The translations under genes and the position numbers were made by a program. The notes under the pieces are model-generated. The model did no database searches, was not told where the DNA came from, and saw nothing but the letters and a program-made list of their open reading frames with translations. From Alphaproteobacteria bacterium (GTDB lineage: Bacteria > Pseudomonadota > Alphaproteobacteria > Rhizobiales > Beijerinckiaceae), in NCBI GenBank assembly GCA_021325385.1, contig JAJPHH010000152.1:1-52386 (forward strand): a stretch of DNA of 52,386 nt. The letters are read 5' to 3'. Shown here piece after piece: positions 9,298 to 16,709 of this stretch; the first letter of the stretch is position 1, and every line of letters begins with the position of its first letter.

Positions 9298-9313
9298 GTC
9301 GATCGCCTCCCCC

Positions 9314-9772
9314 TCAAAGCAAGGAAAAGCCGAGCAGGACGAAGGTGAAAGCCAGCGTCGCCAGGCAGATGTAAAGACTGACCTTCAGAAAGAGCGTCTT
9401 CCAGAATAAAATTCCGGAGAGAATGGCGCATCTGAGTTTCAGCTGGTCGACGTCTTCGCTCTTGTCTTCGGAATAGAGAAAGTCGCTCCGCTTCGGATTG
9501 CGGACGACGATGAAATTGCGCGTGTCGCGCCGCGGGAAGCGCGGGAAGACGCATAGGAGCAGACAGAAAAAGGCGATGAGAAAGGGCGCCAACGCCAGCG
9601 GCAATGGCAGGAAATTCGGGAACTTGTCCTTCGAGGCGACGACCGGCCCCATCATGATCGCGACGAACAGCACGGTCAGATTCGCCTTGAAGTCGCATAG
9701 GCGAATCGATTCGGTATAGGTGCCGATCAGATTGCCGTAATGCATTGCCGGATCCGGCGCCTGGTCGGTCAT
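9314..9772 (-). CDS. Small membrane protein, PycTM-like layout (copy A)
   Basis: 152 residues, first gene of a two-gene unit. It shares the plan of its downstream paralog: Y..SIRLCDFKANLTVLF before helix 1, helix 2 followed by CVFPRFPRRDTRNFIV, then LFWKTLFLKVSLYICL and a last hydrophobic tail. The ATG at 9772 is chosen because upstream codons in the same frame are Arg/Ser-rich and unlike the family. The ribosome site is weak (AAGAA). The two products probably form a hetero-oligomer or are functional duplicates (inference). Divergent from the phosphatidyltransferase at 9990. Confidence 0.55.
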   Translation of the reverse strand: MTDQAPDPAMHYGNLIGTYTESIRLCDFKANLTVLFVAIMMGPVVASKDKFPNFLPLPLALAPFLIAFFCLLLCVFPRFPRRDTRNFIVVRNPKRSDFLYSEDKSEDVDQLKLRCAILSGILFWKTLFLKVSLYICLATLAFTFVLLGFSLL

Positions 9773-9989
9773 GCGACGTTTCTTAATGCTCCCCAGACGA
9801 TGCGAGCCGACGCGAAGCTCGACGCCAACCCCTCGGAAAATCTCGCTTTCACATGAAATGTGCGACGGTTCCGCGAAGGAGGCAAGCCTTGAAGCGTGGC
9901 GCGCGCTCCGCGCCAAGCCCGCGCCGCCGGGCTATGCTGCCGGCGAGCCGCGGCGGCCGGAGGTTCAGGGAAGGGAACGTTTCGCGCAA

Positions 9990-10553
9990 ATGGCGCATCG
10001 CAAGCTTTTCGCCAGCCTGCCCAATCTGATCACGCTGGCGCGCCTCCTGCTCGCTCCGCTGGCGGTTTTGATGATCGTCTCGCAGCGCTTTCCGGAGGCT
10101 TTCGCCGTCTTTCTGGTCGCGGGCGCGTCGGACGCGGTCGACGGCTTCATCGCCAAGCGCTTCGACCTGCGCACCGAGCTCGGCGCCTATCTCGATCCGC
10201 TCGCCGACAAGGCGCTGCTCGTCTCCGTCTATGTGACGCTTGCAGTCGTCGGCGACTTGCCGCCGGCGATCGCGATCATCGTCGTCTCGCGCGACCTGAT
10301 GATCCTGATCGCGGTCCTGATCTCCTGGCTGCTGGGCAATCCGGTCGCGATCCGGCCGGTCTGGGTGTCGAAATTCAACACCGCGGCGCAGATCGCCGTC
10401 GCCGCCCTGGTTCTCGGCGTCAAGGCCTTCGCCCTCGCGCCGCCGCCGGGGCAAGATTTCGCCGTCTGGCTGGTCGGCGTCTCGACCGTCGCCTCGGGCG
10501 CGGTCTATATCGCCCAATGGCTCGACCACATGAGCAAGGGAGCGACCGTATGA
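9990..10553 (+). CDS. CDP-alcohol phosphatidyltransferase (PgsA-like)
   Basis: 187 residues with about five membrane helices. The CDP-alcohol phosphotransferase signature is present (DAVDGFIAKR, then GAYLDPLADK), with all four Asp residues. It should join a CDP-activated lipid and an alcohol such as glycerol 3-phosphate in the inner membrane; PgsA and cardiolipin synthase-type relatives cannot be separated here. The ATG at 9990 precedes MAHRKLFASLPNLITLARL, the expected family start. The stop overlaps the next gene as ATGA, so the two are translationally coupled. Confidence 0.85.
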   Translation: MAHRKLFASLPNLITLARLLLAPLAVLMIVSQRFPEAFAVFLVAGASDAVDGFIAKRFDLRTELGAYLDPLADKALLVSVYVTLAVVGDLPPAIAIIVVSRDLMILIAVLISWLLGNPVAIRPVWVSKFNTAAQIAVAALVLGVKAFALAPPPGQDFAVWLVGVSTVASGAVYIAQWLDHMSKGATV

Positions 10554-10957
10554 GCCAGACGATCGGCGCGCTGACCTTCGTCGTGCCCGATTACGACGAA
10601 GCGATCGCCTATTTCACCGAGACGCTCGGCTTTCGGTTGATCGAGGATAGGCCGCTCGGCGACAGCAAGCGCTGGGTCCAGGTCGCGCCGGCCGGCGGCG
10701 GCGTCCGGCTGCTTCTCGCCAAGGCGGCCGGCGACGCCCAGGCGGCGCGGGTCGGCAACCAGACCGGCGGCCGGGTCTTCCTCTTCCTTCATACTGACGA
10801 TTTCTGGCGCGATCATGAGGCGTTCGTCGCCAAGGGCGTGCGCTTTCTCGAGGCGCCTCGCGACGAAGCTTACGGATGGGTCGCGGTCTTCGCCGACCGC
10901 TGGGGCAACAAATGGGATCTGCTGCAGCTAAGGGATGGGGGCGGGCAGGGCGGTTGA
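10550..10957 (+). CDS. VOC/glyoxalase family protein
   Basis: 135 residues with a single vicinal-oxygen-chelate fold. It begins GALTFVVPDYDEAIAYFTE and ends with ADRWGNKWDLLQL, the typical beta-alpha-beta-beta-beta plan. Such proteins are metal-dependent lyases, dioxygenases or resistance proteins; the substrate is not evident. Its ATG overlaps the stop of the phosphatidyltransferase gene (ATGA), with AGGGAGCG upstream as ribosome site. Confidence 0.8.
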   Translation: MSQTIGALTFVVPDYDEAIAYFTETLGFRLIEDRPLGDSKRWVQVAPAGGGVRLLLAKAAGDAQAARVGNQTGGRVFLFLHTDDFWRDHEAFVAKGVRFLEAPRDEAYGWVAVFADRWGNKWDLLQLRDGGGQGG

Positions 10958-10997
10958 CGCAGCGCCGGGCGGCGAGGCGCGGAGGCGGCGACGCGCG

Positions 10998-11663
10998 ATG
11001 ACCGGCCGCCAATTGGTCTTCGATCTGCCGCACCAGCCGCGCCATTCGCGCGAGGACTTCCTCGCCGCGCCGTCGAACCGCGACGCGCTCGCCGCGATCG
11101 ACGCCTGGCCGGGTTGGCCGGGCCGGATGCTGCTTCTGGTCGGTCCGCCCGGCGCCGGCAAGACCCATCTCGGCGCGATCTGGGCCGAGCGCGCCGGCGC
11201 CGAGCGGCTCAAAGGCGAGGCGCTCGGCGCCGCCGACTTGCCCAAAATCGCGGCGGGCAAGGCCCTGCTGATCGACGACGCCGACCGGATCGGCGCGGCC
11301 GAGGCGGCCCTTTTCCATCTCGTCAATCTGGCGCGCGAGAGCGGCGCGTTCCTGCTGCTGACCGCGACCTCCGCGCCTGACCTTTGGGGCCTCGAAAAAG
11401 CCGACCTCCTGTCGCGGCTGCGCCTCGCGCCGCTTGTCGCGCTCGGCGAGCCGGACGAGGCGCTGGCGCGCGCCGTGCTGGTGAAACTGTTCGACGACCG
11501 GCAATTGCGGGTCGAGCCTCAGGTGGTCGACTATATCGCGGTCAGGATCGAGCGCTCGCTCGCCGCGGCGCGGGCGATCGTCGAGGCGCTCGACCGCGAG
11601 GCCTTGGCGCGCGGCCGCGCTGTCACCCGGCCGATGGCCGCGGCGCTGCTGAAGGACGCCTGA
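10998..11663 (+). CDS. hdaA: DnaA-related regulatory ATPase (HdaA-like)
   Basis: 221 residues. It matches the Hda/HdaA family, which promotes ATP hydrolysis on DnaA when bound to the DNA polymerase sliding clamp. The N-terminus RQLVFDLPHQP contains a clamp-binding type motif. A Walker A (GPPGAGKTH) and Walker B (LLIDDAD) follow, then the AAA+ small domain (LEKADLLSRLRLAPLV). The ATG at 10998 is chosen because it brings the clamp motif to the start. In relatives I expect ppk directly downstream; here 9.2 kb of repeat array intervenes. Confidence 0.85.
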   Translation: MTGRQLVFDLPHQPRHSREDFLAAPSNRDALAAIDAWPGWPGRMLLLVGPPGAGKTHLGAIWAERAGAERLKGEALGAADLPKIAAGKALLIDDADRIGAAEAALFHLVNLARESGAFLLLTATSAPDLWGLEKADLLSRLRLAPLVALGEPDEALARAVLVKLFDDRQLRVEPQVVDYIAVRIERSLAAARAIVEALDREALARGRAVTRPMAAALLKDA

Positions 11664-11722
11664 TCTGCTCCCTCTCCCGAAGAAGACCTCTGCGAATAGC
11701 GCTGATCATGCGTCCTTGTGAT

Positions 11723-11791
11723 CTTTGTGCTTCCTTCGTGACCTTAGTGTTGAAAGATGTCGAACACTAAGGTCACGAAGGAAGCACAAAG
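11723..11791. repeat. Perfect 29-bp inverted repeat (REP/MITE-like)
   Basis: Two 29-base arms (11723-11751 and 11763-11791) are exactly complementary around an 11-base spacer. The arms carry CTTCCTTCGTGACC. This type of long palindrome resembles dispersed intergenic REP/MITE elements. It lies right after hdaA, at the left edge of the array insertion, and could also stop transcription from hdaA, although there is no T tract. Confidence 0.8.
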
Positions 11792-12276
11792 GACACGGCG
11801 TTTCAGAAAAAGAAATGCCGGCGGGCGCCATGCGCCTATCGCCAAAAGTACGTACCCTCGCCCCTGCCCATCTCGCTCCGGAAAAGGGGTTGCGCGAAAA
11901 TTTGGGAATTGTTTGGAACGCCAAATTTCGCGTTCGAAAATCCCTTTGTTTTCAGCGACGCGAAAAACGCTCCGCCAAATTTTTCCAAATCCATATTTCC
12001 GCGTTTCGAGCGATTTCAATGGCTTGCAAGGCGAAAAATTTGGAAAACGTTTTTGTCCTTTCCGTTGCGTAAGCCGCGAACTTCCCCGCCGCCACGACGT
12101 GGTCGGAGCCAAAGAGAATCGTCGCGAATTCGCCGCGGGTCAAGACTTTTGTTCGTCTTACGTACCTTAACAGGCCGCAAGCTTCTGGCGGCGCTCTCGA
12201 ATTCTTCGCATTCCATGTTTCTCGACGTATCTGGACGGGCTCAGCCCTTAGGCGGCTGATACGCGCCGCCGCCGCG
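11792..12276. other. Intergenic region with nested A/T-run hairpins, no gene
   Basis: About 485 bases between the palindrome and paralog 2. It repeats a GCGAAA(A)ATTTGG motif in both directions: CGCGAAAATTTGG near 11893 faces CCAAATTTCGCG near 11921, and CCAAATTTTTC at 11975-11985 faces its exact complement at 12033-12043. The open frames crossing it lack coding character. It may be a decayed mobile or repeat element. Confidence 0.5.
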
Positions 12277-13218
12277 TCACTGAGGATTGAGCTGCGTCAA
12301 CGCGTTTCCACCGACGGTGAAGATATTGTTGCTGCCGTCGGTGTAGCCGAAACTCGTGTTATTCTGGACGCCGCCGATCGTGTTATGGTCGAACAGCCAA
12401 ATCTCCAACCCGTTGACAATGTCGGTTGACCCGTTCCTCATCACGGTTGAAGCTTTCAAGGTCAGGTAGCCGCTGCTGTTGCTGATGCCGACGCCCTGGT
12501 TCTGACTGATCACGGCGCCGACGATCAGCGGCGCTAGGCAGCATCCGCCGCTGAAATTGACGCCATTCGCATTGCCGGTGACTCGCGTGCGGTAAATCTC
12601 CGGATTGACGTTAAGCTCCAGAGCGGCGATGGCGACGCCAGAGCTCGCATTGTCAAGGATGGAGCTGTCGGCGATCACGACGTTTTGGGTTGGCACGGCG
12701 CCAACGCCAGCAAGCGTCGGCGCAATGCTGACGCCGGCGCCGGCGAAATCTTTGATCAGGCAGTTGAGAATATTGATCACCGCCACGCCGCCTTGATTAG
12801 GCAGGTTTGAAATTACACTGATTCCGTCAGCGCCTGTCCCGCCGCCTTCGATGGTCAGACCGCGCAAGGTGACGTTCGATACAGTCGCGAGATTGATCGT
12901 GATCGCGTTCTGACCGGACGCTGTTTGCTGCACCCCGGCCACGCCGACGCCGTCATTGACGATGCTGACCGCCTTGGTGATCGTCACCGCGCCATAGCCG
13001 GCGGGATCGAGCACGTCGATCTCGCCGCCGGCGGCGATGATGTTGTCGTGCACGTACTGGAAGGTGCGACAGGGCGAGGTCGGCGAGCCGCAGCCGGCCG
13101 CGTCCGTCCCGTGGCCGGAGACCCAGGCGCGTGCGGCGCCTCCGGCCGCCTCGGCCGGAGAAAGCGCGAGCAGAAGCGAGGCGAGCGCAGTCGCTGTAAA
13201 CAAGTTCGTCTTGATCAC
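12277..13218 (-). CDS. Secreted parallel beta-helix protein, paralog 2
   Basis: 313 residues, the last array gene in the direction of transcription. The start is GTG at 13218 with AGGGGG upstream, as in paralog 3; it begins IKTNLFTATALAS and the signal peptide ends near AEAA. The cap is canonical (ARAWVSGHGTDAAGCG, PCRTFQYV, GGEIDVLDPAGYG). The helix part is the most divergent of the family after residue ~105, with an extra cysteine pair (SGGCCLAPL) and a C-terminus lacking the usual YTYGDN-INGNG motif (FGYTDGSNNIFTVGGN instead). This mosaic of constant front and unique back suggests recombination. Confidence 0.8.
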   Translation of the reverse strand: MIKTNLFTATALASLLLALSPAEAAGGAARAWVSGHGTDAAGCGSPTSPCRTFQYVHDNIIAAGGEIDVLDPAGYGAVTITKAVSIVNDGVGVAGVQQTASGQNAITINLATVSNVTLRGLTIEGGGTGADGISVISNLPNQGGVAVINILNCLIKDFAGAGVSIAPTLAGVGAVPTQNVVIADSSILDNASSGVAIAALELNVNPEIYRTRVTGNANGVNFSGGCCLAPLIVGAVISQNQGVGISNSSGYLTLKASTVMRNGSTDIVNGLEIWLFDHNTIGGVQNNTSFGYTDGSNNIFTVGGNALTQLNPQ

Positions 13219-13232
13219 TGGAAGCCCCCTGA

Positions 13233-13267
13233 ACGGCGAGCGGGGCGCTCGCCGTGACAGGATCATA
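13233..13267 (-). promoter_or_regulatory. Leader cassette of paralog 2: -10 box and hairpin
   Basis: On the coding strand TATGAT (13262-13267) is followed by a perfect 10-bp stem with a 3-base loop (13233-13255), then the AGGGGG ribosome site. The same order is found before paralogs 3, 4, 6, 7 and 8. The stem could insulate or gate translation. Confidence 0.6.
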
Positions 13268-13364
13268 CATCAATCAGCGGTCCCGGGCCATTTTCCGCGC
13301 CGCACGCCACAGCGGGCGTAAGGGCGAGCAGCATCGAGGCGAGCGTCGCCGCCGCTCTGGTCAT
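13263..13364 (-). pseudogene. Orphan signal-peptide relic of a lost paralog
   Basis: A 33-codon frame starting MTRAAATLASMLLALTPA closely copies the paralog signal peptide (compare TTLASSLLALTPA in paralog 5) and has its own AAGGACGT ribosome site. After the cleavage region it runs into unrelated sequence and stops inside the -10 box of paralog 2. The whole cap and helix are missing. It is best explained as the front end of a deleted copy. Confidence 0.65.
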
Positions 13365-13471
13365 AGTGACGTCCTTAGCGACTCGACCGACGCGCATCGC
13401 GCTTAAATCGAGAAGCTCCCCGCCCGGGCCGTTAAGCGGCTTGAATCGTCGTCGCCGCGCTGACAATCGGC

Positions 13472-14347
13472 CTACTTGCGGGCGACGCTGGGCGGCGCAG
13501 CCTCATTGCCGCCATTGCCATCGATGTAGTTGTCGCCATAGCTTGCCAAAACGCCGCCAGAAGTCGTCGTCCAGCCAGCCACATTGCCGGTCACTGTTGA
13601 TTGGCCAACGCGAAGCGTTGCGCCCGAACCAAACGCGGAGAGGCCAGTCCCGCCACTGCTGTTGACGGCGGCGGAACGGATCACTGTCATCGTGGCCGAA
13701 GCCCCGGTCGTCGCGCTGAAGAAGCCTACGTTGCTATTGTTGGCGGCGACGCTGTCCAACACCGTCGCCTCGGCCGCGCCAGAGCCCTGCGGATCGATGG
13801 CGATTCCGTCTGCATTGTCGGAGCTTGTCGATTTAGAGACGACAAGTCTGCTCAAATTCGAGCCGGCCGGAGCAAAATCGATGCCGGCCTCGGTGAAATG
13901 CCGAACGACGCAATTCTCGATCGTCAACGAGGCGCCGCCGACAAACTTGACGCCTTCCGCACCAAGGCCCGCCCCCTCGATCGTCAATCCACGCAAGCTG
14001 ATCACATCGTTCGGTCCGCCATTGATGACGACGCCGTAGCCGCCGCTCGAGGCGGCCTGCACCCCGGCTACGCCGACGCCGTCATTAACGATGCTGACCG
14101 CCTTGGTGATCGTCACCGCGCCATAGCCGGCCGGATCGAGCACGTCGATCTCGCCGCCGGCGGCGATAATGTTGTCGTGCACGTACTGGAAGGTCCGGCA
14201 CGGATTGGTCGGCGCGCCGCAGCCGGCGGCGTCCGTTCCATGGCCGGACACCCAGGCGCGAGCTGCGCCTCCGGCCGCCTCGGCCGGCGAAAGCGCGAGC
14301 AGAAGCGAGGCGAGCGCAGTCGCCGTGAACAAATTCATCTTGATCAC
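13472..14347 (-). CDS. Secreted parallel beta-helix protein, paralog 3
   Basis: 291 residues starting at GTG (IKMNLFTATALASLLLALS) with a GAGGGGC ribosome site. Signal peptide and cap are nearly identical to paralog 2, including the variant AGGAARAWVSGHG. The helix part then diverges and the C-terminus is short (ASYGDNYIDGNGGNE). The conserved internal cysteine is present (IENCVVRHF). Paralogs 2 and 3 therefore share one recent front but have different backs. Confidence 0.8.
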   Translation of the reverse strand: MIKMNLFTATALASLLLALSPAEAAGGAARAWVSGHGTDAAGCGAPTNPCRTFQYVHDNIIAAGGEIDVLDPAGYGAVTITKAVSIVNDGVGVAGVQAASSGGYGVVINGGPNDVISLRGLTIEGAGLGAEGVKFVGGASLTIENCVVRHFTEAGIDFAPAGSNLSRLVVSKSTSSDNADGIAIDPQGSGAAEATVLDSVAANNSNVGFFSATTGASATMTVIRSAAVNSSGGTGLSAFGSGATLRVGQSTVTGNVAGWTTTSGGVLASYGDNYIDGNGGNEAAPPSVARK

Positions 14348-14362
14348 TGGAAGCCCCTCTGA

Positions 14363-14397
14363 ACGGCGAGCGGGGCGCTCGCCGTGAGGGGATCATA
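14363..14397 (-). promoter_or_regulatory. Leader cassette of paralog 3: -10 box and hairpin
   Basis: TATGAT (14392-14397, coding strand) is followed by the 10-bp stem ACGGCGAGCG/CGCTCGCCGT (14363-14385). Hairpin and loop are identical to those of paralog 2. Confidence 0.6.
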
Positions 14398-14442
14398 GCA
14401 CTCTTTTCGCGGGCGGCATTTGCGCCGCCGCCTCGGGCCATG

Positions 14443-15402
14443 TCACCGCGGCGAGACGGGGGTGAGGGCGACGGAGACGTCCGTTCCGTTGTCGTTGATG
14501 CGGTTGTCTTCGTAGGTATAGAGAGTATTTGACGGGGTGGCGTTATTGACCCCGTAGACGGAATTCGACGTGATCACCGAGCGACCGAGCCGAACGGTCA
14601 GCGCGCCAGACGCGACAAGGCCATAGGCGTTGTTGTCCATGTGTGAATTGTCGACCGAGGCGACCATCGAGCCGCCGCCGATCAATTGGAAGACCACGCC
14701 GCTAACGGCGTTGTTGCTCGCGGCGCTGTCGGACAGCGAGACCTTCAGAGAACCGTTCCCGAGTCCCAAGGCAATCCCATACTGGTTGTTGACCGCCGTG
14801 ACGTCCTTGATGACGGCCGTGGCGCTCGGCGACCCGCTCGGCGGCACAAAATAGATGCCGACAAAACCGTTGTCCGAGGCGATGACATTCGAAATGAGAA
14901 AATTCGCCGAGCCTGAGGTCGGTTGAATCAGGACGCCGTTCCCCCCCGCCCCCGAGCCGACGAAATGCCGGATCACGCAATTGACTACGGTCAGTCCGCC
15001 GCCGGAATTGAACACGATCCCGTTCGCGCCGGTCCCCAGTCCGTCGATGTTGAGGCCGCGCAACGTGACGAGGTCGCTGGCCCCCGCGTTGATCGTGATC
15101 GCGTTCCCGGACGCCGCCTGCACGCCCGCCGTGCCGACGCCGTCATTGACGATGCTCACCGCCTTGGTGATCGTCACCGCGCCATAGCCGGCCGGATCGA
15201 GCACGTCGATCTCGCCGCCGGCGGCGATGATGTCATCGTGCACATACTGGAAGGTGCGGCAGGGCGAGGTCGGCGCGCCGCAGCCGGCGGCGTCCGTTCC
15301 GTGGCCGGAGACCCAGGCGCGGTTGAGGAGCGCGTGGGCCGGCGAAAGCGCGAGAAGAAGCGAGGCGAGCGTCGTCGCGGCGAGCAAGGGCGTCTTGATC
15401 AT
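14443..15402 (-). CDS. Secreted parallel beta-helix protein, paralog 4
   Basis: 319 residues. ATG start with GGAGGGG upstream. A signal peptide of ~24 residues ends at AHA. The cap is canonical (NRAWVSGHGTDAAGCG). The helix follows the main array pattern: LRGLNIDGLGTGANGIVFN, VNCVIRHF, GVLIQPTSGS, SDNGFVGIYFVPPSG, and a C-terminus with YTYEDNRINDNGTDV. Turns carry Asn ladders but no carbohydrate-active signature. Next upstream is a relic (15509-15734), and a 41-base gap holds its leader. Confidence 0.82.
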   Translation of the reverse strand: MIKTPLLAATTLASLLLALSPAHALLNRAWVSGHGTDAAGCGAPTSPCRTFQYVHDDIIAAGGEIDVLDPAGYGAVTITKAVSIVNDGVGTAGVQAASGNAITINAGASDLVTLRGLNIDGLGTGANGIVFNSGGGLTVVNCVIRHFVGSGAGGNGVLIQPTSGSANFLISNVIASDNGFVGIYFVPPSGSPSATAVIKDVTAVNNQYGIALGLGNGSLKVSLSDSAASNNAVSGVVFQLIGGGSMVASVDNSHMDNNAYGLVASGALTVRLGRSVITSNSVYGVNNATPSNTLYTYEDNRINDNGTDVSVALTPVSPR

Positions 15403-15420
15403 CGGAAAGTCCCCTCCGAA

Positions 15421-15477
15421 GGCGAGCGGAAGCGTTCGCCGTAACGGGGATCATAGAACATTCCGCCAGACCGGAAT
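15421..15477 (-). promoter_or_regulatory. Promoter, inverted repeat and hairpin leader of paralog 4
   Basis: Reading along the coding strand: ATTCC-N8-GGAAT (15460-15477), four bases, TATGAT (15450-15455), then the hairpin GGCGAACG/CGCTCGCC (15421-15440, one mismatch) and the ribosome site. The left arm of the inverted repeat falls at the -35 position. The same layout occurs before paralog 7. Confidence 0.55.
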
Positions 15478-15508
15478 ATTGCGCGTCTCGTCGTTGCCGG
15501 CGGGCGCG

Positions 15509-15734
15509 TCACTGCGGCTTGTCAGCCGTGACGCGCCCGAGACGTCGGTTCCGTTCCGCAGATAGTTGTCGCCATAGGTGAAGAGGGGCGTGAGTGGTGG
15601 AGGTCGAGACTCAGATCCACGCGACGACAGATCGACTAAAGCAGAACAAGGGCGGGACCTGCGCGCCAAGGCCAATAAAGGCGGGTTGTCGGTCACCGTC
15701 GAATTGTCGATCGGTACGGCTAACGCGCAATCAT
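15509..15734 (-). pseudogene. C-terminal relic of a lost beta-helix paralog
   Basis: The coding strand reads ALAVPIDNSTVTDNPPLLA (compare RLTASIDRSTMSGNQLG in paralog 5), then an unrelated Arg/Ser/Pro stretch, then FTYGDNYLRNGTDVSGA and, in another frame, TADKPQ-stop, the usual paralog tail. An internal deletion plus at least one frameshift has destroyed it. No start, signal peptide or cap remains. Confidence 0.7.
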
Positions 15735-15748
15735 CGGAGTCGCCCCTG

Positions 15749-16699
15749 TCATTGCGGCTTGTAGGTCGTATTCAAGGCGCCGGCGACATCCGTCCCGTTC
15801 CCGTTGATGCGATTGTCGCCATAGGTGTAGATCGTGCTTGACGACGTATTGTCAGAAACCCCGTACGTGTTGGATGTGATAACGGAGCGTCCGAGCAGAA
15901 GGGTTGCCGTCCCCCCGGCATAGATGCCTAATTGATTGCCGCTCATCGTCGAGCGATCGATCGAAGCGGTAAGCCGGGCGGCGGCATTTAGAACATAAAT
16001 CCCATAGCCGTCATTGACCGCAATGTCGTTGGACAAAGCGAGGGTCATCGCGCCGCCGCTGGCGTAAGCGGTATGGATGAAGAGTCCAGCGGACGTGTCG
16101 TTGGCCGCTGTGACGCGATCGATCACTCCCGTGACGCTCGGCGCGCCGCTCGGCGTGAAGAACTCGACGCCGTAATTCCCGTTGTCCGAGGCGATAACTT
16201 TCGAAATGAAGCCGTTTACCGAGCCGGAAGTCGGCTGGATGCTGACGCCGGCGACGGTGAAATGCCGGGCGACGCAATCGACGACCGTCAGGCCGGCGCC
16301 AGAATTGAACAATATCCCGTACGATCCCGTCCCAAGCCCGTCGATGGTGACGCCGCGCAGGGTCACGACGTCGTTGGGCCCGGCGTTGATGGTGATCGCG
16401 TTGCCGGACGCCGCCTGCACCCCGGCCGCGCCGACGCCGTCATTAACGATGCTCAGCGCCTTGGTGATCGTCACCGCCCCGTAGCCGGCCGGATCGAGCA
16501 CGTCGATCTCGCCGCCGGCGGCGATGACGTTGTCGTGCACGTACTGAAAACTGCGGCAGGGCGAGGTCGGCGCGCCGCAGCCCGCCTGGTCGACGCCATG
16601 GCCGGAGACCCAGGCGCGGCTCTGCAGCGCGTGAGCGGGCGTGAGGGCGAGGAGCGACGAGGCGAGCGTCGTCGCCGCAAGCAAAGACGTCTTGGTCAT
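15749..16699 (-). CDS. Secreted parallel beta-helix protein, paralog 5
   Basis: 316 residues with a signal peptide ending at AHA. The cap has small changes (SGHGVDQAGCG, PCRSFQYVHDNVIAAGG). The helix includes LRGVTIDGLGTGSYGILFN, VDCVARHF and the conserved tail YTYGDNRINGNGTDVAG. The start is 10 bases after the stop of paralog 6, with the GAGGAGG ribosome site close to that stop, and no promoter or hairpin in between. It is therefore read as the second gene of a 6-5 operon, unlike every other copy. Confidence 0.82.
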   Translation of the reverse strand: MTKTSLLAATTLASSLLALTPAHALQSRAWVSGHGVDQAGCGAPTSPCRSFQYVHDNVIAAGGEIDVLDPAGYGAVTITKALSIVNDGVGAAGVQAASGNAITINAGPNDVVTLRGVTIDGLGTGSYGILFNSGAGLTVVDCVARHFTVAGVSIQPTSGSVNGFISKVIASDNGNYGVEFFTPSGAPSVTGVIDRVTAANDTSAGLFIHTAYASGGAMTLALSNDIAVNDGYGIYVLNAAARLTASIDRSTMSGNQLGIYAGGTATLLLGRSVITSNTYGVSDNTSSSTIYTYGDNRINGNGTDVAGALNTTYKPQ

Positions 16700-16709
16700 C
16701 GAAGCCTCC

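Noticed and set aside
11725-12259. Overlapping plus- and minus-strand frames in the gap before paralog 2
   Set aside because: They run through a palindrome and A/T runs, with repeat-derived peptides (KHKDHKD type) and no family match.
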